NCBI RefSeq assembly: GCF_004016515.1
Contig: NZ_SACT01000005.1
Coordinates: forward strand, 62,001 to 126,000
Reading direction: 5' to 3'
Source: Rubrivivax albus
Lineage (GTDB): Bacteria > Pseudomonadota > Gammaproteobacteria > Burkholderiales > Burkholderiaceae_C
Length of the DNA: 64,000 nucleotides
Made by a program: the position numbers and the translations under genes. This document shows, one piece after another, positions 18,712-30,573 of the stretch. The number at the start of each line of letters is the position of its first letter. The first letter of the stretch is position 1. The notes beneath the pieces were generated by a model. It was not told the DNA's origin. It did not search any database and was given only the letters and a program-made list of their open reading frames with translations.

Positions 18712-20477
18712 GCTGCCCTCCGGGCGACGTCGTCGGCGCCGGCGGGCAGGAGCTCGAGTGCCATCTGCAGATCCTTCAAGGTCAGGCCCAGCGGGCGGGC
18801 GTATCGCTGCAGCAAACGCTGCAGGGCCTGTTGCACATGCGCCGCAGGCTGCGCCAGCGCGTCGACGGCTTCGATGCCGCAGCTGGCGGTCAGGCGCAGG
18901 GTGTCGTCATCGGTGTCGGGTTGGCGTACGGGCGCCGACAGTGGCAGGCGCCTGACCATGTGCTGCACGGCGGTGTCCAGGCCCCAATGGCGCGCGACGG
19001 CCACGCCCAGGTCGTCGATGCCAGTGCCCAGCACCGCCCAGGATGCCGCCTCCTCGGTCATGCCCGGGTCGTCCGGCTCGCCGTCCTTCGGGTTCGGCGC
19101 CGGCTGCATCAGGCGCGCGATCTGCTGCGCCTCGTCGGGGAAGTGGTAATGCACCGCCAGCCGCCCGAGGTTCTGCAGCAGCGTGACCAGGTAGACGACC
19201 TCGGGGTCGTAGCCGGCGGGCCGCAGACTCTGAGCAACGCGGGCGGCACGCTTGACGCGGTCGAACTGTTGCTGAAGCCGCGTGGCGTTGGCCTCGTCCA
19301 GCGGCCCGGGCCAGGCACGCAGGGACAGGGCGGCACGGCGAACGCCGTCCAGCCCCAGCATCGCGATGGCACGGCGGATCGTGAGCACCGGGCCGGCACC
19401 GGCGACCTGTCCGCCACGCACCTGGGCGGTGTTGACCGCACGCAGCATCTCGAAGGTCAGTGCCAGGTCCTGCAGCACGATGCCGGCGAGTTCGATGGTG
19501 CGCTCACGCTCCATCAGTGCCAGCCGCGCGGCCCGATCGGCCACGCCCGGGGACGCTGGCAGCAGGCCCACGGCGTGCAGGCGGTCCAGCAGCAGCGCCA
19601 GCGGGCCGGCACCGCCGTCGGCATCGGTCTTCAGCCAGCCCTGCAGGGCCCGCAGCAGCGTGCGTGCGTTGCGGTAACGCTGGCGCTCCTGTCGGTCGGT
19701 CGCGCGGTTGACGATGGCCCGCAGCGCGTCGGGCACGGGCTGGCCGGTGGTGAAAGGCAGCCGGATGATCTCGCGGCCCCAGGGCGGCAGTTCGCGCAGG
19801 GCCAGTCCGACGTCGGGCTGGTCGAGTGCCGGAGCACCGGCCAGCGCGTGATGGACGATCAGGCCAAAGGCCAGCACGTCACGCTGGGCGGCATCACGCT
19901 GGGCCGCCAGGCTGGCCGCGTCCGTCGCGCCCGATGCTGCGTCAGGTGGCATGGCGACGGCCGCGCCCATCAGGCGCACCTGGCCCTGCGGCGACACCAG
20001 CACCAAGTACGGCTGCAGGTCGGTGTGCGCGACGCCGGCATCGTGGGCGAAGGCCAGGCCCTCCAGGCCCTGGACCGCCCAGGCAGCGACGTCCGGGGCC
20101 GGCTCTCCCTTGCGGCTGATGCGTTCGGACAACGTGGCATCGTCCCGCGGGTCGTGCGCCACGAAGGGCCAGTGGTCGACCACACCACTGTCGACCACCG
20201 CCGCAAGGTTGGGGTGGCTCAGCCTCCCGGCACGCCGAACGGCGGCGATCCAGGCGTCCAGCGCGGCGGCGGTCTGGGGCTGGTGCCGCGGCATCACGAG
20301 CACGAGGTCCTGCCCGCTGCGGGGATCGTTCACGCGCCAGGCCATGGTCTGCTCGCTCTTGCCCAGCAACTGCAACAGCTGATAGCGACCGAACGTGCGC
20401 ACGGCTTGCGCACGCGCGGACGTGGCCTGGGGCGACGGCGGGGCAGCGGCAGTCATCGGATCCGATTGGACGCCCAT
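18708..20477 (-). CDS. Pseudokinase-HDOD domain protein
   Basis: 589 residues with the same layout as its downstream partner, without the GAF domain. The kinase-like part (about 28-290) has lost its active site: the VAIK lysine is replaced (LVLVM), HRDLKPSN has become HTDLQPYL, and DFG has become LMG. The HDOD part (about 330-560) is well kept (LVTLLQNLGRLAVHYHFPDE, AASWAVLGTGIDDLGVAVARHW). Probably a regulatory partner of the active kinase encoded next to it, possibly by mixed HDOD dimers. That is inference. ATG at 20456 is an alternative start. First gene of a two-gene operon. Confidence 0.8.
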   Translation of the reverse strand: MGVQSDPMTAAAPPSPQATSARAQAVRTFGRYQLLQLLGKSEQTMAWRVNDPRSGQDLVLVMPRHQPQTAAALDAWIAAVRRAGRLSHPNLAAVVDSGVVDHWPFVAHDPRDDATLSERISRKGEPAPDVAAWAVQGLEGLAFAHDAGVAHTDLQPYLVLVSPQGQVRLMGAAVAMPPDAASGATDAASLAAQRDAAQRDVLAFGLIVHHALAGAPALDQPDVGLALRELPPWGREIIRLPFTTGQPVPDALRAIVNRATDRQERQRYRNARTLLRALQGWLKTDADGGAGPLALLLDRLHAVGLLPASPGVADRAARLALMERERTIELAGIVLQDLALTFEMLRAVNTAQVRGGQVAGAGPVLTIRRAIAMLGLDGVRRAALSLRAWPGPLDEANATRLQQQFDRVKRAARVAQSLRPAGYDPEVVYLVTLLQNLGRLAVHYHFPDEAQQIARLMQPAPNPKDGEPDDPGMTEEAASWAVLGTGIDDLGVAVARHWGLDTAVQHMVRRLPLSAPVRQPDTDDDTLRLTASCGIEAVDALAQPAAHVQQALQRLLQRYARPLGLTLKDLQMALELLPAGADDVARRAA

Positions 20478-20723
20478 CCGTGAGCGGCGAACCCATGAAC
20501 AGCCCGGCTATCCGCGTGTTGTTCACGTGCGCCGGCGCATCGGTGACGTTCGGGCGGTCCGGGTGCCTTGGACGCGACGGCATCGGCCGCCGGGCCTTTA
20601 TGTCAGAATTCCCGGGCAGCCTAGCGTCCGACCGTCACTGGTCGTGCCGTGTGCCCGTTGCACCGCGAGTGGTCGCCCATTGCGCCAGCCGGGGCGGGCC
20701 GCTGTTTCCTCAGGAGAACCCCC

Positions 20724-21053
20724 ATGAGCAGTGAGTTGATCAAGCACGTCACCGACGCGACCTTCGGCACCGATGTGCTGAAGTCTGACAAGCCGGTCCT
20801 GGTCGATTACTGGGCCGAGTGGTGCGGCCCGTGCAAGATGATCGCCCCGGTGCTCGACGAGTTGTCGAAGACCTACGAGGGCCGGCTGCAGATCGCCAAG
20901 CTCAACGTCGACGAGAACCGCGAGATGCCGGCGCAGTACGGCATCCGCGGCATCCCGACGCTGCAGCTGTGGAAGAACGGCGAGCTGGTGCGTTCGCTGG
21001 TCGGCGCCAAGCCCAAGGCCGAACTGGCCGCCTTCCTCGACGCGCATCTATAA
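20724..21053 (+). CDS. trxA: Thioredoxin 1
   Basis: General protein disulfide reductase of 109 residues. The active site WCGPC is at 33-37 and the conserved cis-proline at [10 protein letters not shown]. The ATG follows CAGGAG by 7 nt. The 246 bp between the divergent pseudokinase gene and trxA hold no other gene that I can see. trxA directly before rho is a common order in betaproteobacteria. Confidence 0.97.
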   Translation: MSSELIKHVTDATFGTDVLKSDKPVLVDYWAEWCGPCKMIAPVLDELSKTYEGRLQIAKLNVDENREMPAQYGIRGIPTLQLWKNGELVRSLVGAKPKAELAAFLDAHL

Positions 21054-21272
21054 TCCGGCCCGAGCCGGCGGCGCCTGACCAGGCGCGGCAGCCGGCCGCG
21101 GCAACACCAGCGCGCACAGGGCCACGACATCGACCTGTCGGCCCCGCCTCCCGAGCGCGCTGGGCTCCTCCCACCGAAGTCCCACCGGGTCGACCCCGGC
21201 CGCCTGAACCGCGATGACGCGTCTGGCAGGCCGGCGTCCGGACACCGGCGCCCCACCTGAGGGCCCATCCCC
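21049..21272 (+). promoter_or_regulatory. rho promoter and long 5' leader
   Basis: A perfect TATAAT at 21049-21054 overlaps the trxA stop codon TAA. Transcription from it would give rho a leader of about 210 nt with no convincing ORF. The leader contains a 6-bp hairpin with a 4-nt loop at 21071-21086 and several C-rich stretches. In E. coli, Rho terminates in its own leader, and a similar autoregulation is plausible here. No T-run terminator is present. Confidence 0.5.
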
Positions 21273-22538
21273 ATGCACCTGTCAGAACTGAAGTCCCAGC
21301 ATGTCTCCGAGCTCATCAAGATGGGCGAGGAACTGGAGATCGAGAACGTCGCCCGCCTGCGCAAGCAGGAGCTGATGTTCGCGATCATGAAGAAGCGCGC
21401 CAAGGCCGGCGAGCAGGTCTTCGGCGACGGCGTGCTGGAAGTGCTGCCCGACGGTTTCGGCTTCCTGCGCAGCATCGAAGCCAGCTACATGGCCAGCACC
21501 GACGACATCTACCTGTCGCCGAGCCAGATCCGCCGCTTCAACCTGCACACCGGCGACATGGTCGAGGGCGAGGTGCGCGTGCCCAAGGACGGCGAGCGCT
21601 ACTTCGCGCTGGTGAAGGTGGACCGCGTCAACGGCCTGTCGCCCGAGCAGTCCAAGCACAAGATCATGTTCGAGAACCTGACCCCGCTGTTCCCGAAGGA
21701 ACAGTTCAGGCTCGAGCGCGACATCAAGGCCAGTGCCGAGAACGTCACCTGCCGCATCATCGACCTCATCGCGCCCATCGGCAAAGGCCAGCGTGCACTG
21801 CTGGTCTCGCAGCCCAAGAGCGGCAAGACGATGATGATGCAGCACCTGGCGCACGCGCTGATGGCCAACTACCCGGACGCTCACCTGATCGTGCTGCTGG
21901 TCGACGAGCGCCCCGAGGAAGTGACGGAGATGCAGCGCACCGTGCGCGGCGAGGTCATCAGTTCGACCTTCGACGAACCGGCGGCGCGCCACGTGCAGGT
22001 GGCCGAGATGGTCATCGAGCGCGCCAAGCGCCTGGTGGAACTGAAGAAGGACGTGGTGATCCTGCTCGACAGCATCACCCGCCTGGCCCGCGCCTACAAC
22101 AACGTGCTGCCGTCGTCGGGCAAGGTGCTGACCGGCGGCGTGGACGCCAACGCGCTGCAGCGCCCCAAGCGCTTCTTCGGCGCCGCGCGCAACGTCGAGG
22201 AAGGCGGCAGCCTGACCATCATCGGCACCGCGCTGATCGACACCGGCTCGAAGATGGACGAGGTCATCTACGAGGAGTTCAAGGGCACCGGCAACTGCGA
22301 GATCCACCTCGACCGCCGCATGTCCGAGAAGCGGGTCTACCCGTCGATCCTGATCAACAAGTCGGGCACACGCCGTGAGGAACTGCTGCTCAAGCCCGAG
22401 ATCATGCAGAAGACCTGGATCCTGCGGAAGCTGCTCTACAACATGGACGAGATCGAGGCGATGGAGTTCGTGCTCGACAAGATGAAGGCGTCGAAGAACA
22501 ACATCGACTTCTTCGACATGATGCGCCGCGGGGGGTGA
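21273..22538 (+). CDS. rho: Transcription termination factor Rho
   Basis: Hexameric RNA helicase that ends transcription. 421 residues, the normal length. N-terminal RNA-binding half begins [15 protein letters not shown] and contains the cold-shock-like fold (DGFGFLRS ... [13 protein letters not shown]). The ATPase half has Walker A QPKSGKT, Walker [17 protein letters not shown], the Q-loop and the R-loop [17 protein letters not shown]. No Asn/Gly-rich insertion. The stop codon leads straight into three hairpin repeats, followed by rpmE. Confidence 0.98.
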   Translation: MHLSELKSQHVSELIKMGEELEIENVARLRKQELMFAIMKKRAKAGEQVFGDGVLEVLPDGFGFLRSIEASYMASTDDIYLSPSQIRRFNLHTGDMVEGEVRVPKDGERYFALVKVDRVNGLSPEQSKHKIMFENLTPLFPKEQFRLERDIKASAENVTCRIIDLIAPIGKGQRALLVSQPKSGKTMMMQHLAHALMANYPDAHLIVLLVDERPEEVTEMQRTVRGEVISSTFDEPAARHVQVAEMVIERAKRLVELKKDVVILLDSITRLARAYNNVLPSSGKVLTGGVDANALQRPKRFFGAARNVEEGGSLTIIGTALIDTGSKMDEVIYEEFKGTGNCEIHLDRRMSEKRVYPSILINKSGTRREELLLKPEIMQKTWILRKLLYNMDEIEAMEFVLDKMKASKNNIDFFDMMRRGG

Positions 22539-22757
22539 GTCAGGACATGAAACGGTCCCTGCGGACCGTTTTGTGCCTGACGAACCGGCTGAGCTCTGCG
22601 AAGCCGTGGAGGAGCGTGGACGTGGAACAGTCCTTGAGGACTGTTCCACGCCTCGCGAGCCGGTCGAGCTCTGCGAGACCGTGGACGAGTCAGGACGGGA
22701 AGTGGTCCCTGCGGACTGTTTCGTGCATGACGAACCGGCCGGGTTCTGAGAAGCCGT
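22539..22757 (+). repeat. Three tandem 75-bp hairpin repeats (locus 2)
   Basis: Same family as 3689-3835. Long stems are at 22546-22575 (13 bp with two G-T pairs), 22621-22650 (13 bp perfect, CGTGGAACAGTCC with its complement, loop TTGA) and 22696-22725 (decayed, several G-T pairs and one mismatch). Loops start at 22559, 22634 and 22709, exactly 75 bp apart. The small second stem varies in a paired way: CGGCT/AGCCG in the first unit and CGGTC/GACCG in the second. The block begins at the rho stop codon. The remaining 120 bp to rpmE hold only the rpmE promoter. Confidence 0.85.
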
Positions 22758-22803
22758 GCAGACGCCCCGCACCCCTTGGCCTCGTCACCCGCTCCGTTCC
22801 CCC

Positions 22804-22809
22804 TATAAT
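22804..22809 (+). promoter_or_regulatory. -10 box of rpmE
   Basis: Perfect TATAAT, giving an rpmE leader of about 63 nt. The expected -35 position shows no TTGACA-like hexamer. The last hairpin repeat ends about 45 bp upstream. Confidence 0.55.
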
Positions 22810-22878
22810 CCGCTGTTTCCCTCTTCGGCAAGTGCGCTGCATGGTGCGGCGTGGCTCCCGGCAACATCCGAGGCTCCC

Positions 22879-23139
22879 ATGAAAGAAGGCATCCACCCCA
22901 ACTACCGCGACGTCTGCTTCGTGGACCTGTCCAACGGCTTCCAGTTCGTCACCCGGTCCTGCCTGCAGACCAAGGAGACGATCAAGCTCGACGACGGCCG
23001 CGAACTCCCGCTGATGAAGCTGGAAACGACCAGCGAGACCCACCCGTTCTACACGGGCACGCAGAAGAGCGTGGACAGCCTGGGTGGCCGCGTCGAGAAG
23101 TTCCGCAACAAGTTTGCGCACCTCAGCGGCAAGAAGTGA
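22879..23139 (+). CDS. rpmE2: Ribosomal protein bL31, type B (zinc-free)
   Basis: Large-subunit ribosomal protein of 86 residues. It begins [20 protein letters not shown] and ends [18 protein letters not shown]. The two CxxC zinc pairs of the classical L31 are absent, which marks the type-B form, often used when zinc is scarce. Here it follows rho, the usual place of the only L31 gene in betaproteobacteria. An intrinsic terminator follows. Confidence 0.95.
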   Translation: MKEGIHPNYRDVCFVDLSNGFQFVTRSCLQTKETIKLDDGRELPLMKLETTSETHPFYTGTQKSVDSLGGRVEKFRNKFAHLSGKK

Positions 23140-23162
23140 GCCTGCGGGCCACCTCCTGGAAC

Positions 23163-23186
23163 AAGGCAGCTGCGGCTGCCTTTTTT
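23163..23186 (+). terminator. Intrinsic terminator of rpmE
   Basis: Stem AAGGCAGC / GCTGCCTT around the loop TGCG, running into six T residues at 23181-23186. Confidence 0.9.
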
Positions 23187-24865
23187 GCGCCTGCCGGAAC
23201 CGTTCGTACTGCATGACATCATCCGCCGCGTGAACACGCCGACCCCTGCCCTGGTCACACGGCGCGGTGCGGTGCCGCTGCCGCGTCTCGCATTGCTGCT
23301 GCTGTGCGCGGCCTATGTGCTGCCGGGCCTGTTCGGGCGCGATCCCTGGCGCAATGCCGACCTGACGGCCTACGCGCTGATGGAGGCCATGGCCAGCGGT
23401 CGCACCGGCTGGCTGAACCCCACCCTGGGCGGGATGCCGCTGGACACGCCGCTGCTGCCGCATTGGCTCGGCGCCGCCAGCGTGACCCTGCTGGGGCCGT
23501 TGCTGGGCGGCCCGCTGGCTGCACGCCTGCCGTTCGCGCTGCTGCTGGCGGCGACGCTGGTGCTCCTCTGGTACGCCGCCTACCACTTGGCGCGCACCGA
23601 GGCCGCCCAGCCGGTGGCCTTTGCCTTCGGTGGCGAAGCGGCACCGGTCGACTATGCGCGCGCCATGGCCGACGCTGCGCTACTCGCCTTCATCGCCACG
23701 CTGGGCCTGCTGCAGATGGGCCACGAGACCACCCCGGAACTGGCCCAGCTGGCCGCCATGGCCGGCGTGCTGTGGGCGCTGGCCGCCGCACCGTTCCGGC
23801 CGCGACTGGCGCGCGTGGCCGCCTTGATCGCCTGGCCGACGCTGGCCGTGTGTGGCGCCCCGGCCGTGGCCTTGATCACCGGCATCGGCGGCACCGTGGT
23901 CTGTCGGCAATCCGGGTATGCCGAGGTGCGCGTGATGGCGCGCTGGGTCGCTGGCGCCACGCTGCTCGCGGTGACGCTGGCAACACTCGGCGGCACCTGG
24001 GCCTGGCGCGTCGGCAGTGGCTGGAGCCCGGGCGATGCATGGTCCATCGGCCGACAGTGGCTCTGGTTCCTGTGGCCCGCCTGGCCGGCTGTCCTGTGGA
24101 CGCTCTGGCGCTGGCGGCGGCACCTGGGTCATCGGCACGTCGCGGTGCCACTGGTGCTGCTGGTGGCCGCGCTGGCCGCCAACCTGGCCATGCGCGGCTC
24201 CGACCGCGCACTGCTGCTGGCGCTGCCCGGTGCCGCCGTGCTGGCCGCCTTCGCCCTGCCCACGCTTCGCCGCAGCGCCACCGCCGCGATCGACTGGCTG
24301 TCGATGTGCTTCTTCACCACCTGCGCCATTGCCGTGTGGGTGATCTACGTGGCCATGATGACCGGGGTGCCCGCCAAGCCCGCCGCCAACGTCGCCAAGC
24401 TGGCACCGGACTTCGCACCGGCGTTCCTGTGGGCCGACCTGCTGCCGGCCCTGCTGGCCAGCGGGGTCTGGCTGTGGCTGGTGCACTGGCGCACCGGGCG
24501 TCACCGCGAGGCGGTGTGGAAGAGCATGGTCCTGCCCGCCGGTGGCGTGGCCCTGGTGTGGCTGCTGCTGATGAGCCTGTGGCGCCCGCTGCTCGACCAC
24601 GCACGCAGCGCATCACCCTGGGTCGAGACCCTGCGCCCACACCTGTCGGCATCGCCCGACTGCCTGGCCGCGCCCGATCTGCCGATGGCCCTGGTGGCCG
24701 CGCTGGAAGTGCACGGGCCCTGGCGCGTACAGGCCCGGGCCGATGCCGACTGCGGATGGCAGCTGAAGGTGCTGCGCGACCAGCCGCGCGGCGCGCAGCC
24801 ACCGCCCGCGCCCGCGGGCTGGGTGTTGCAGGCTGCAGTCCGTCGGCCGACGGACCGCGAGGAAC

Positions 24866-26238
<1,373 letters not shown>

Positions 26239-26242
<4 letters not shown>

Positions 26243-26313
26243 CGGGCAACGCTCCGCGCTGCCATCGTCGGCACACGCGCCTGGCCGCTGCGTGCGCTGC
26301 GTGCGCTGCTCAT
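26239..26313 (-). other. 24-codon ORF linking phoB and phoR
   Basis: Starts with an ATG overlapping the phoB stop (ATGA at 26313-26310), reads MSSARSARSGQARVPTMAAR and four more residues, and stops at a TGA overlapping the phoR GTG (GTGA at 26242-26239). It could relay translating ribosomes from phoB to phoR. Alternatively, phoR may truly start at this ATG and the assembly contain a frameshift. The peptide is not recognised. Confidence 0.35.
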
Positions 26314-27026
26314 GCGGTCGTCTCCGATGGTGGCTGCACGAACCGGTAGCCAGCGCCACGCACGGTTTCCACCCGCGCCGCCAGGCCGGCAGGCTGCAGA
26401 GCCTCGCGCAGCCGCTTGACATGCACGTCGACGGTGCGGTCCTCGATGAAAACGTGGTCGCCCCAGACGCGGTCCAGCAGCTGGGCGCGGCTGTGCACGC
26501 GCTCCGGATGGGCCATCAGCACGTGCAGCAGGCGGAACTCCGTCGGCCCCAGGCGCAGTTCCGTGGTCGTGCCGCCGAGCGTGTAGGTCACGCGGCGCGT
26601 CGCCGGGTCCAGCTTCAGGCCTGCGCTCTCCAGCGCCGCCTCCAGCGCCTCGGGCAAGCGCCGCCGCAGCACGGCGCGAATGCGCGCCAGCAGCTCCTGC
26701 GGCGAGAAGGGTTTGGTCAGGTAGTCGTCTGCACCCGCGTCGAGGCCGGCCACCTTGTCGGCCTCTGCGTGGCGCGCCGTGAGCATGATCACCGGCAGGT
26801 CCCGCGTGCGCGGCTGCGCCCGCCAGCGCTGTGCCAGCTGCAGCCCGGACGAGCCCGGCAGCATCCAGTCCAGCAGCACCAGATCGGGAAGCTGGCGGTC
26901 GAGGTCGGCCTGCGCCTGCTCGGCCGTGCCGGCGAGCGCCACCTCGTAGCCGGCATGGCGCAGGTTCAGCGCCACCAGCTCGGCGATCGCCGGCTCGTCC
27001 TCGACGACCAGGACCCGTGTCACCAC
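26310..27026 (-). CDS. phoB: Phosphate regulon response regulator PhoB
   Basis: OmpR-type transcription factor of 238 residues that binds Pho boxes when phosphorylated. Receiver domain with the acidic pair at 9-10, phosphoacceptor Asp53 in LVLLDWMLPG and the conserved lysine in DDYLTKPFSP. The C-terminal winged helix has LRLGPTEFRLLHVLMAHPER and RTVDVHVKRLREAL. It follows phoU by 13 bp, so the Pst-Pho genes probably share a transcript. Its likely target, a Pho box, lies before pstS. Confidence 0.97.
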   Translation of the reverse strand: MVTRVLVVEDEPAIAELVALNLRHAGYEVALAGTAEQAQADLDRQLPDLVLLDWMLPGSSGLQLAQRWRAQPRTRDLPVIMLTARHAEADKVAGLDAGADDYLTKPFSPQELLARIRAVLRRRLPEALEAALESAGLKLDPATRRVTYTLGGTTTELRLGPTEFRLLHVLMAHPERVHSRAQLLDRVWGDHVFIEDRTVDVHVKRLREALQPAGLAARVETVRGAGYRFVQPPSETTA

Positions 27027-27039
27027 CCTGCCCGGCCCG

Positions 27040-27747
27040 TCACTTGACGGCGTCCTCGACCGCCTGCACGGTGTGGTGCCGCACGTCCGTGCCCTTGACG
27101 ACGTAGATCACGGCCTCCGCCAGGTTCTTGGCGTGGTCGCCGACGCGCTCGATGGCCTTGGCCACGAAGACGAGGTCGATGCTCGACGAGATCGTGCGCG
27201 GGTCCTCCATCATGTAGGTCACCAGCTTGCGCAGCAGGCCGTCGAACTCGGCATCGATCTGGTCGTCGTGCTTGAGCACCTCCAGCGCCTGCTGGGTGTC
27301 CAGCCGCGCGAAGGCATCCAGCGCACGGCGCAGCGACGCGATGGCCAGTTCCGACTCGAAGCGCAAGTCGCCCACCGGAAGGCGCAGCCTGGACGGCAGA
27401 CCCGACGCGATCAGCTTGTCCACCGCGCGCGCGATGCGCGCCGCCTCGTCACCCACGCGCTCGAGGTTCGCGATGGCCTTGCTCACCGCGATCAGCAGGC
27501 GCAGGTCGCGCGCCGTCGGCTGGCGGCGCGCGATGATGGTGGACAGGTCGCGGTCGATCTCGACCTCCATCTGGTTGACCCGTTCCTCCTCGCGCAGCAC
27601 CTGGGCGGCGAGTTCGCCGTCGAAGGCCGCCAGCGCCTGGACCGCCTGGGCCACCTGGGCCTCGACGAGGCCGCCCATCTCGAGCACACGGCTGGAAATG
27701 CCGCTGAGCTCGTTGTCGAACTGGGTGGAGAGGTGCTTGTCGCTCAT
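27040..27747 (-). CDS. phoU: Phosphate transport regulator PhoU
   Basis: Peripheral protein of 235 residues that connects PstB and PhoR and keeps the Pho response off under phosphate excess. Two PhoU three-helix repeats with the metal-binding signature E-x3-D-x3-(D/N): FDNELSGISSRVLEMGGLVE in the first, and AKAIERVGDHAKNLAEAVIY in the second. 28 bp after pstB. Confidence 0.97.
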   Translation of the reverse strand: MSDKHLSTQFDNELSGISSRVLEMGGLVEAQVAQAVQALAAFDGELAAQVLREEERVNQMEVEIDRDLSTIIARRQPTARDLRLLIAVSKAIANLERVGDEAARIARAVDKLIASGLPSRLRLPVGDLRFESELAIASLRRALDAFARLDTQQALEVLKHDDQIDAEFDGLLRKLVTYMMEDPRTISSSIDLVFVAKAIERVGDHAKNLAEAVIYVVKGTDVRHHTVQAVEDAVK

Positions 27748-27775
27748 CGTATGGCTCCTGCAGGCCGCCGGCGCT

Positions 27776-28561
27776 TCAGCCGAACCGCCCGGTGATGTAG
27801 TCCTCGGTCTCGCGCTTCTTCGGCTTCATGAACAGGTCGGTGGTGGCGCCGAACTCCACCATCTCGCCCAGGTACATGTAGGCGGTGTAGTCGGAGCAGC
27901 GCGCGGCCTGCTGCATGTTGTGGGTGACGATGAGCACGGTGTAGTCGTTCTTGAGCTCGGTGATCAGCTCCTCGATCTTGCCGGTGGAGATCGGGTCCAG
28001 CGCCGAGCAGGGTTCGTCGAGCAACAGCACCTCGGGCTTGATCGCGATGCCGCGCGCGATACACAGCCGCTGCTGCTGGCCGCCGGAGAGGCCGGCACCG
28101 CTCTGGCCGAGCTTGTCCTTGACCTCGTTCCACAGGGCCGCCTTCTTCAGCGCCCATTCCACGCGCTCGTCCATCTCCACCCGCGGCAGCCGCTCGAACA
28201 GGCGCACACCGAAGGCGATGTTGTCGTAGATGGACATCGGGAACGGCGTGGGCTTCTGGAAGACCATGCCGATGCGCGCGCGCAGCAGCGAGACGTCCAC
28301 GCCGCGGTCGAGCACGTTGCCGCCGTCGACGACGATCCGGCCTTCGGCCCGCTGTTCGGGGTAGAGCTCGAACATGCGGTTGAAGCTGCGCAGCAGCGTC
28401 GACTTGCCGCAGCCCGACGGCCCGATGAACGCGGTGACCTTGCGCTCCGGGATGTCGAGGTTGATGTTCTTCAGCGCGTGGAACTTGCCGTAGTAGAAGT
28501 TCAGGTCGCGCACGGCGATCTTCGCGGTCTCGCCGGGGGCCAGGGTATGCAGGGCTTCCAT
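27776..28561 (-). CDS. pstB: Phosphate ABC transporter ATPase PstB
   Basis: Energises high-affinity phosphate import. 261 residues with Walker [10 protein letters not shown], the Q-loop [16 protein letters not shown], signature [14 protein letters not shown] and Walker [14 protein letters not shown]. Located 22 bp after pstA and before phoU, the usual order. Confidence 0.98.
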   Translation of the reverse strand: MEALHTLAPGETAKIAVRDLNFYYGKFHALKNINLDIPERKVTAFIGPSGCGKSTLLRSFNRMFELYPEQRAEGRIVVDGGNVLDRGVDVSLLRARIGMVFQKPTPFPMSIYDNIAFGVRLFERLPRVEMDERVEWALKKAALWNEVKDKLGQSGAGLSGGQQQRLCIARGIAIKPEVLLLDEPCSALDPISTGKIEELITELKNDYTVLIVTHNMQQAARCSDYTAYMYLGEMVEFGATTDLFMKPKKRETEDYITGRFG

Positions 28562-28583
28562 GGGGGAACTCGTTCGAATCCGG

Positions 28584-29459
28584 TCAGTGCTTCTTCTTGA
28601 ACAGCACGCGCGCTGCGATGTTGAGCAGCAACACGCCGGCGGTGATGAGGAACACGCCGGTCCAGGCGAGCTGCTGCCAGTTCTCGTAGGGGCTCATCGC
28701 GAACTTGAAGATCGTGACCGGCAGGCTGGCCATCGGCTCGCCGAGGTCGCTGGTCCAGAACTGGTTGGACAGCGCCGTGAACAGCAGCGGCGCCGTCTCG
28801 CCGGCGATGCGCGCCACCGCCAGCAGCACGCCGGTGATGACGCCGGCACGCGCCGCCTTGAGCGTGATGGTCAGGATCACCCGCCACTTCGGCGTGCCCA
28901 GCGCGTAGGCCGCTTCGCGCAGCGAGTTCGGGATCAGCAGCAGCATGTTCTCGGTGGTGCGGATGACCACCGGGATCACGATCAGCGCCAGCGCCAGCAC
29001 CCCGGCCCAGGCCGAGAAGCCACGCATCGGCGCCACCACCACGGCGTAGATGAACAGGCCGATGACGATGGAAGGGGCCGACAGCAGGATGTCGTTGATG
29101 AAGCGCGTGAGGCTGGCCAGCCGACGACCCTGCCCGTACTCGGCCAGGTAGACACCGGACATCACGCCCACCGGCGTGCCCACGGCGGTGGCCAGCGCCA
29201 CCATCACGAGCGAGCCGAAGATGGCATTGGCCAGACCACCGCCTTCGGCCTGCGGCGGCGGGGTCATCTCGGTGAACACACTCACCGCCAACCCGCCGAT
29301 GCCCAGTCGTACGGTCTCGAAGAGGATCCAGATCAGCCAGAACACGCCAAAGGCCATCGCCGCCAGCGACAGCGTCAGGGCGACGGCGTTCACGCGCCGG
29401 CGCCGGGCGTACATCGCGCGGCGGGCCGAATCCATTGCGGCTGCAGTGGTGGGACTCAT
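28584..29459 (-). CDS. pstA: Phosphate ABC transporter permease PstA
   Basis: Inner-membrane channel subunit of 291 residues with six hydrophobic helices and the permease loop [20 protein letters not shown]. The ATG overlaps the pstC stop (ATGA at 29459-29456), indicating translational coupling. Confidence 0.96.
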   Translation of the reverse strand: MSPTTAAAMDSARRAMYARRRRVNAVALTLSLAAMAFGVFWLIWILFETVRLGIGGLAVSVFTEMTPPPQAEGGGLANAIFGSLVMVALATAVGTPVGVMSGVYLAEYGQGRRLASLTRFINDILLSAPSIVIGLFIYAVVVAPMRGFSAWAGVLALALIVIPVVIRTTENMLLLIPNSLREAAYALGTPKWRVILTITLKAARAGVITGVLLAVARIAGETAPLLFTALSNQFWTSDLGEPMASLPVTIFKFAMSPYENWQQLAWTGVFLITAGVLLLNIAARVLFKKKH

Positions 29460-30481
29460 GCCTTGCTCCCCTCGCTCTTCTGCAGCTGCATCAGCAGCAC
29501 CTTGGACAGGGCCAGCACGACGAAGGTGATGAAGAACAGCACCAGGCCCAGGTAGATCAGCGACGCCTGGTGCAGGCCCTCGGTGGCCTCGGCGAACTCG
29601 TTGGCCAGCGCGGAGGTGATGCTGTTGGCCGCCTCGAACAGCGACAGCGACTCCAGCTGGTTGAAGTTGCCGATGACGAAGGTGACGGCCATGGTTTCGC
29701 CCAGCGCGCGGCCGAGACCGAGCATGATGCCGCCAATGACGCCGGTCTTCGTGTACGGCAGCACCACCTGCCAGACGACCTCCCAGGTCGTGGAGCCCAG
29801 GCCGTAGGCCGACTCCTTCAGCAGCGGCGGCGTGACCTCGAACACATCGCGCATCACCGACGCGATGAAGGGGATGATCATGATGGCCAGGATGATGCCG
29901 GCCGACAGGATGCCGATGCCCACCGGTGGGCCGGACACCAGGGCCTCGAGCAGCGGCACGCCGTCGAAGGCCTGCTGCAGCGGCTGCTGCACGTACTCGG
30001 CCAGGATGGGCCCGAAGACCAGCAGGCCCCACATGCCGTAGACGATGGACGGCACGGCCGCCAGCAGTTCCACCGCGATGCCCAGCGGCCGCTTCAGCCA
30101 GCCGGGGGCGAGTTCGGTCAGGAACAGCGCGATGCCGAAGCTCACCGGCACGGCGATCAGCAGCGCGATCAGCGAGCTGGCCACCGTGCCGTAGATCATC
30201 ACCAGGCCGCCGAAGCGTTCCTGCACCGGGTCCCACTCCGCCGACCACAGGAAGGCGATGCCGAATTCCTGGATCGCCGGCCAAGCGCCGATGACCAGCG
30301 AGCCAATGATGCCCGCCAGCAGGGCCAGCGTCAGCCAGACCGCGCCATGGGCCAGAGCGGCGAAGAGCGCGTCGCCCCAGGGCGCGCGCGGCCGGCGAAC
30401 GGGCACAGGGCCCTCGGGAGACACGCGGGACATGCGCTCGACGCTCTCGGATGACGGATGGGCGGGCAGTGTAGCGGCCAT
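29456..30481 (-). CDS. pstC: Phosphate ABC transporter permease PstC
   Basis: Partner permease of PstA, 341 residues with the ATG at 30481. A GTG at 30514 and an ATG at 30433 are alternatives; none has a clear ribosome site. Permease signature [20 protein letters not shown] and six to seven hydrophobic helices, starting with [20 protein letters not shown]. About 90 bp separate it from pstS. Confidence 0.93.
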   Translation of the reverse strand: MAATLPAHPSSESVERMSRVSPEGPVPVRRPRAPWGDALFAALAHGAVWLTLALLAGIIGSLVIGAWPAIQEFGIAFLWSAEWDPVQERFGGLVMIYGTVASSLIALLIAVPVSFGIALFLTELAPGWLKRPLGIAVELLAAVPSIVYGMWGLLVFGPILAEYVQQPLQQAFDGVPLLEALVSGPPVGIGILSAGIILAIMIIPFIASVMRDVFEVTPPLLKESAYGLGSTTWEVVWQVVLPYTKTGVIGGIMLGLGRALGETMAVTFVIGNFNQLESLSLFEAANSITSALANEFAEATEGLHQASLIYLGLVLFFITFVVLALSKVLLMQLQKSEGSKA

Positions 30482-30573
30482 GGTGACGGGTTCTGCAGGA
30501 CGGCTGGGCTTCACGTGCGACAGCGCCGGGAGTGACCCTCCCGGCGCCGTCGGACAACGAAATCAGACGCCGG

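Noticed and set aside
20478..20723. Possible small RNA or tRNA between the pseudokinase gene and trxA
   Set aside because: No cloverleaf, no T-run terminator and no known RNA motif could be seen; it probably holds only divergent promoters.
26243..26422. 60-residue N-terminal extension of PhoR into phoB
   Set aside because: It lies inside the phoB coding end and has no similarity to sensor kinases; the GTG at 26242 is a better start.
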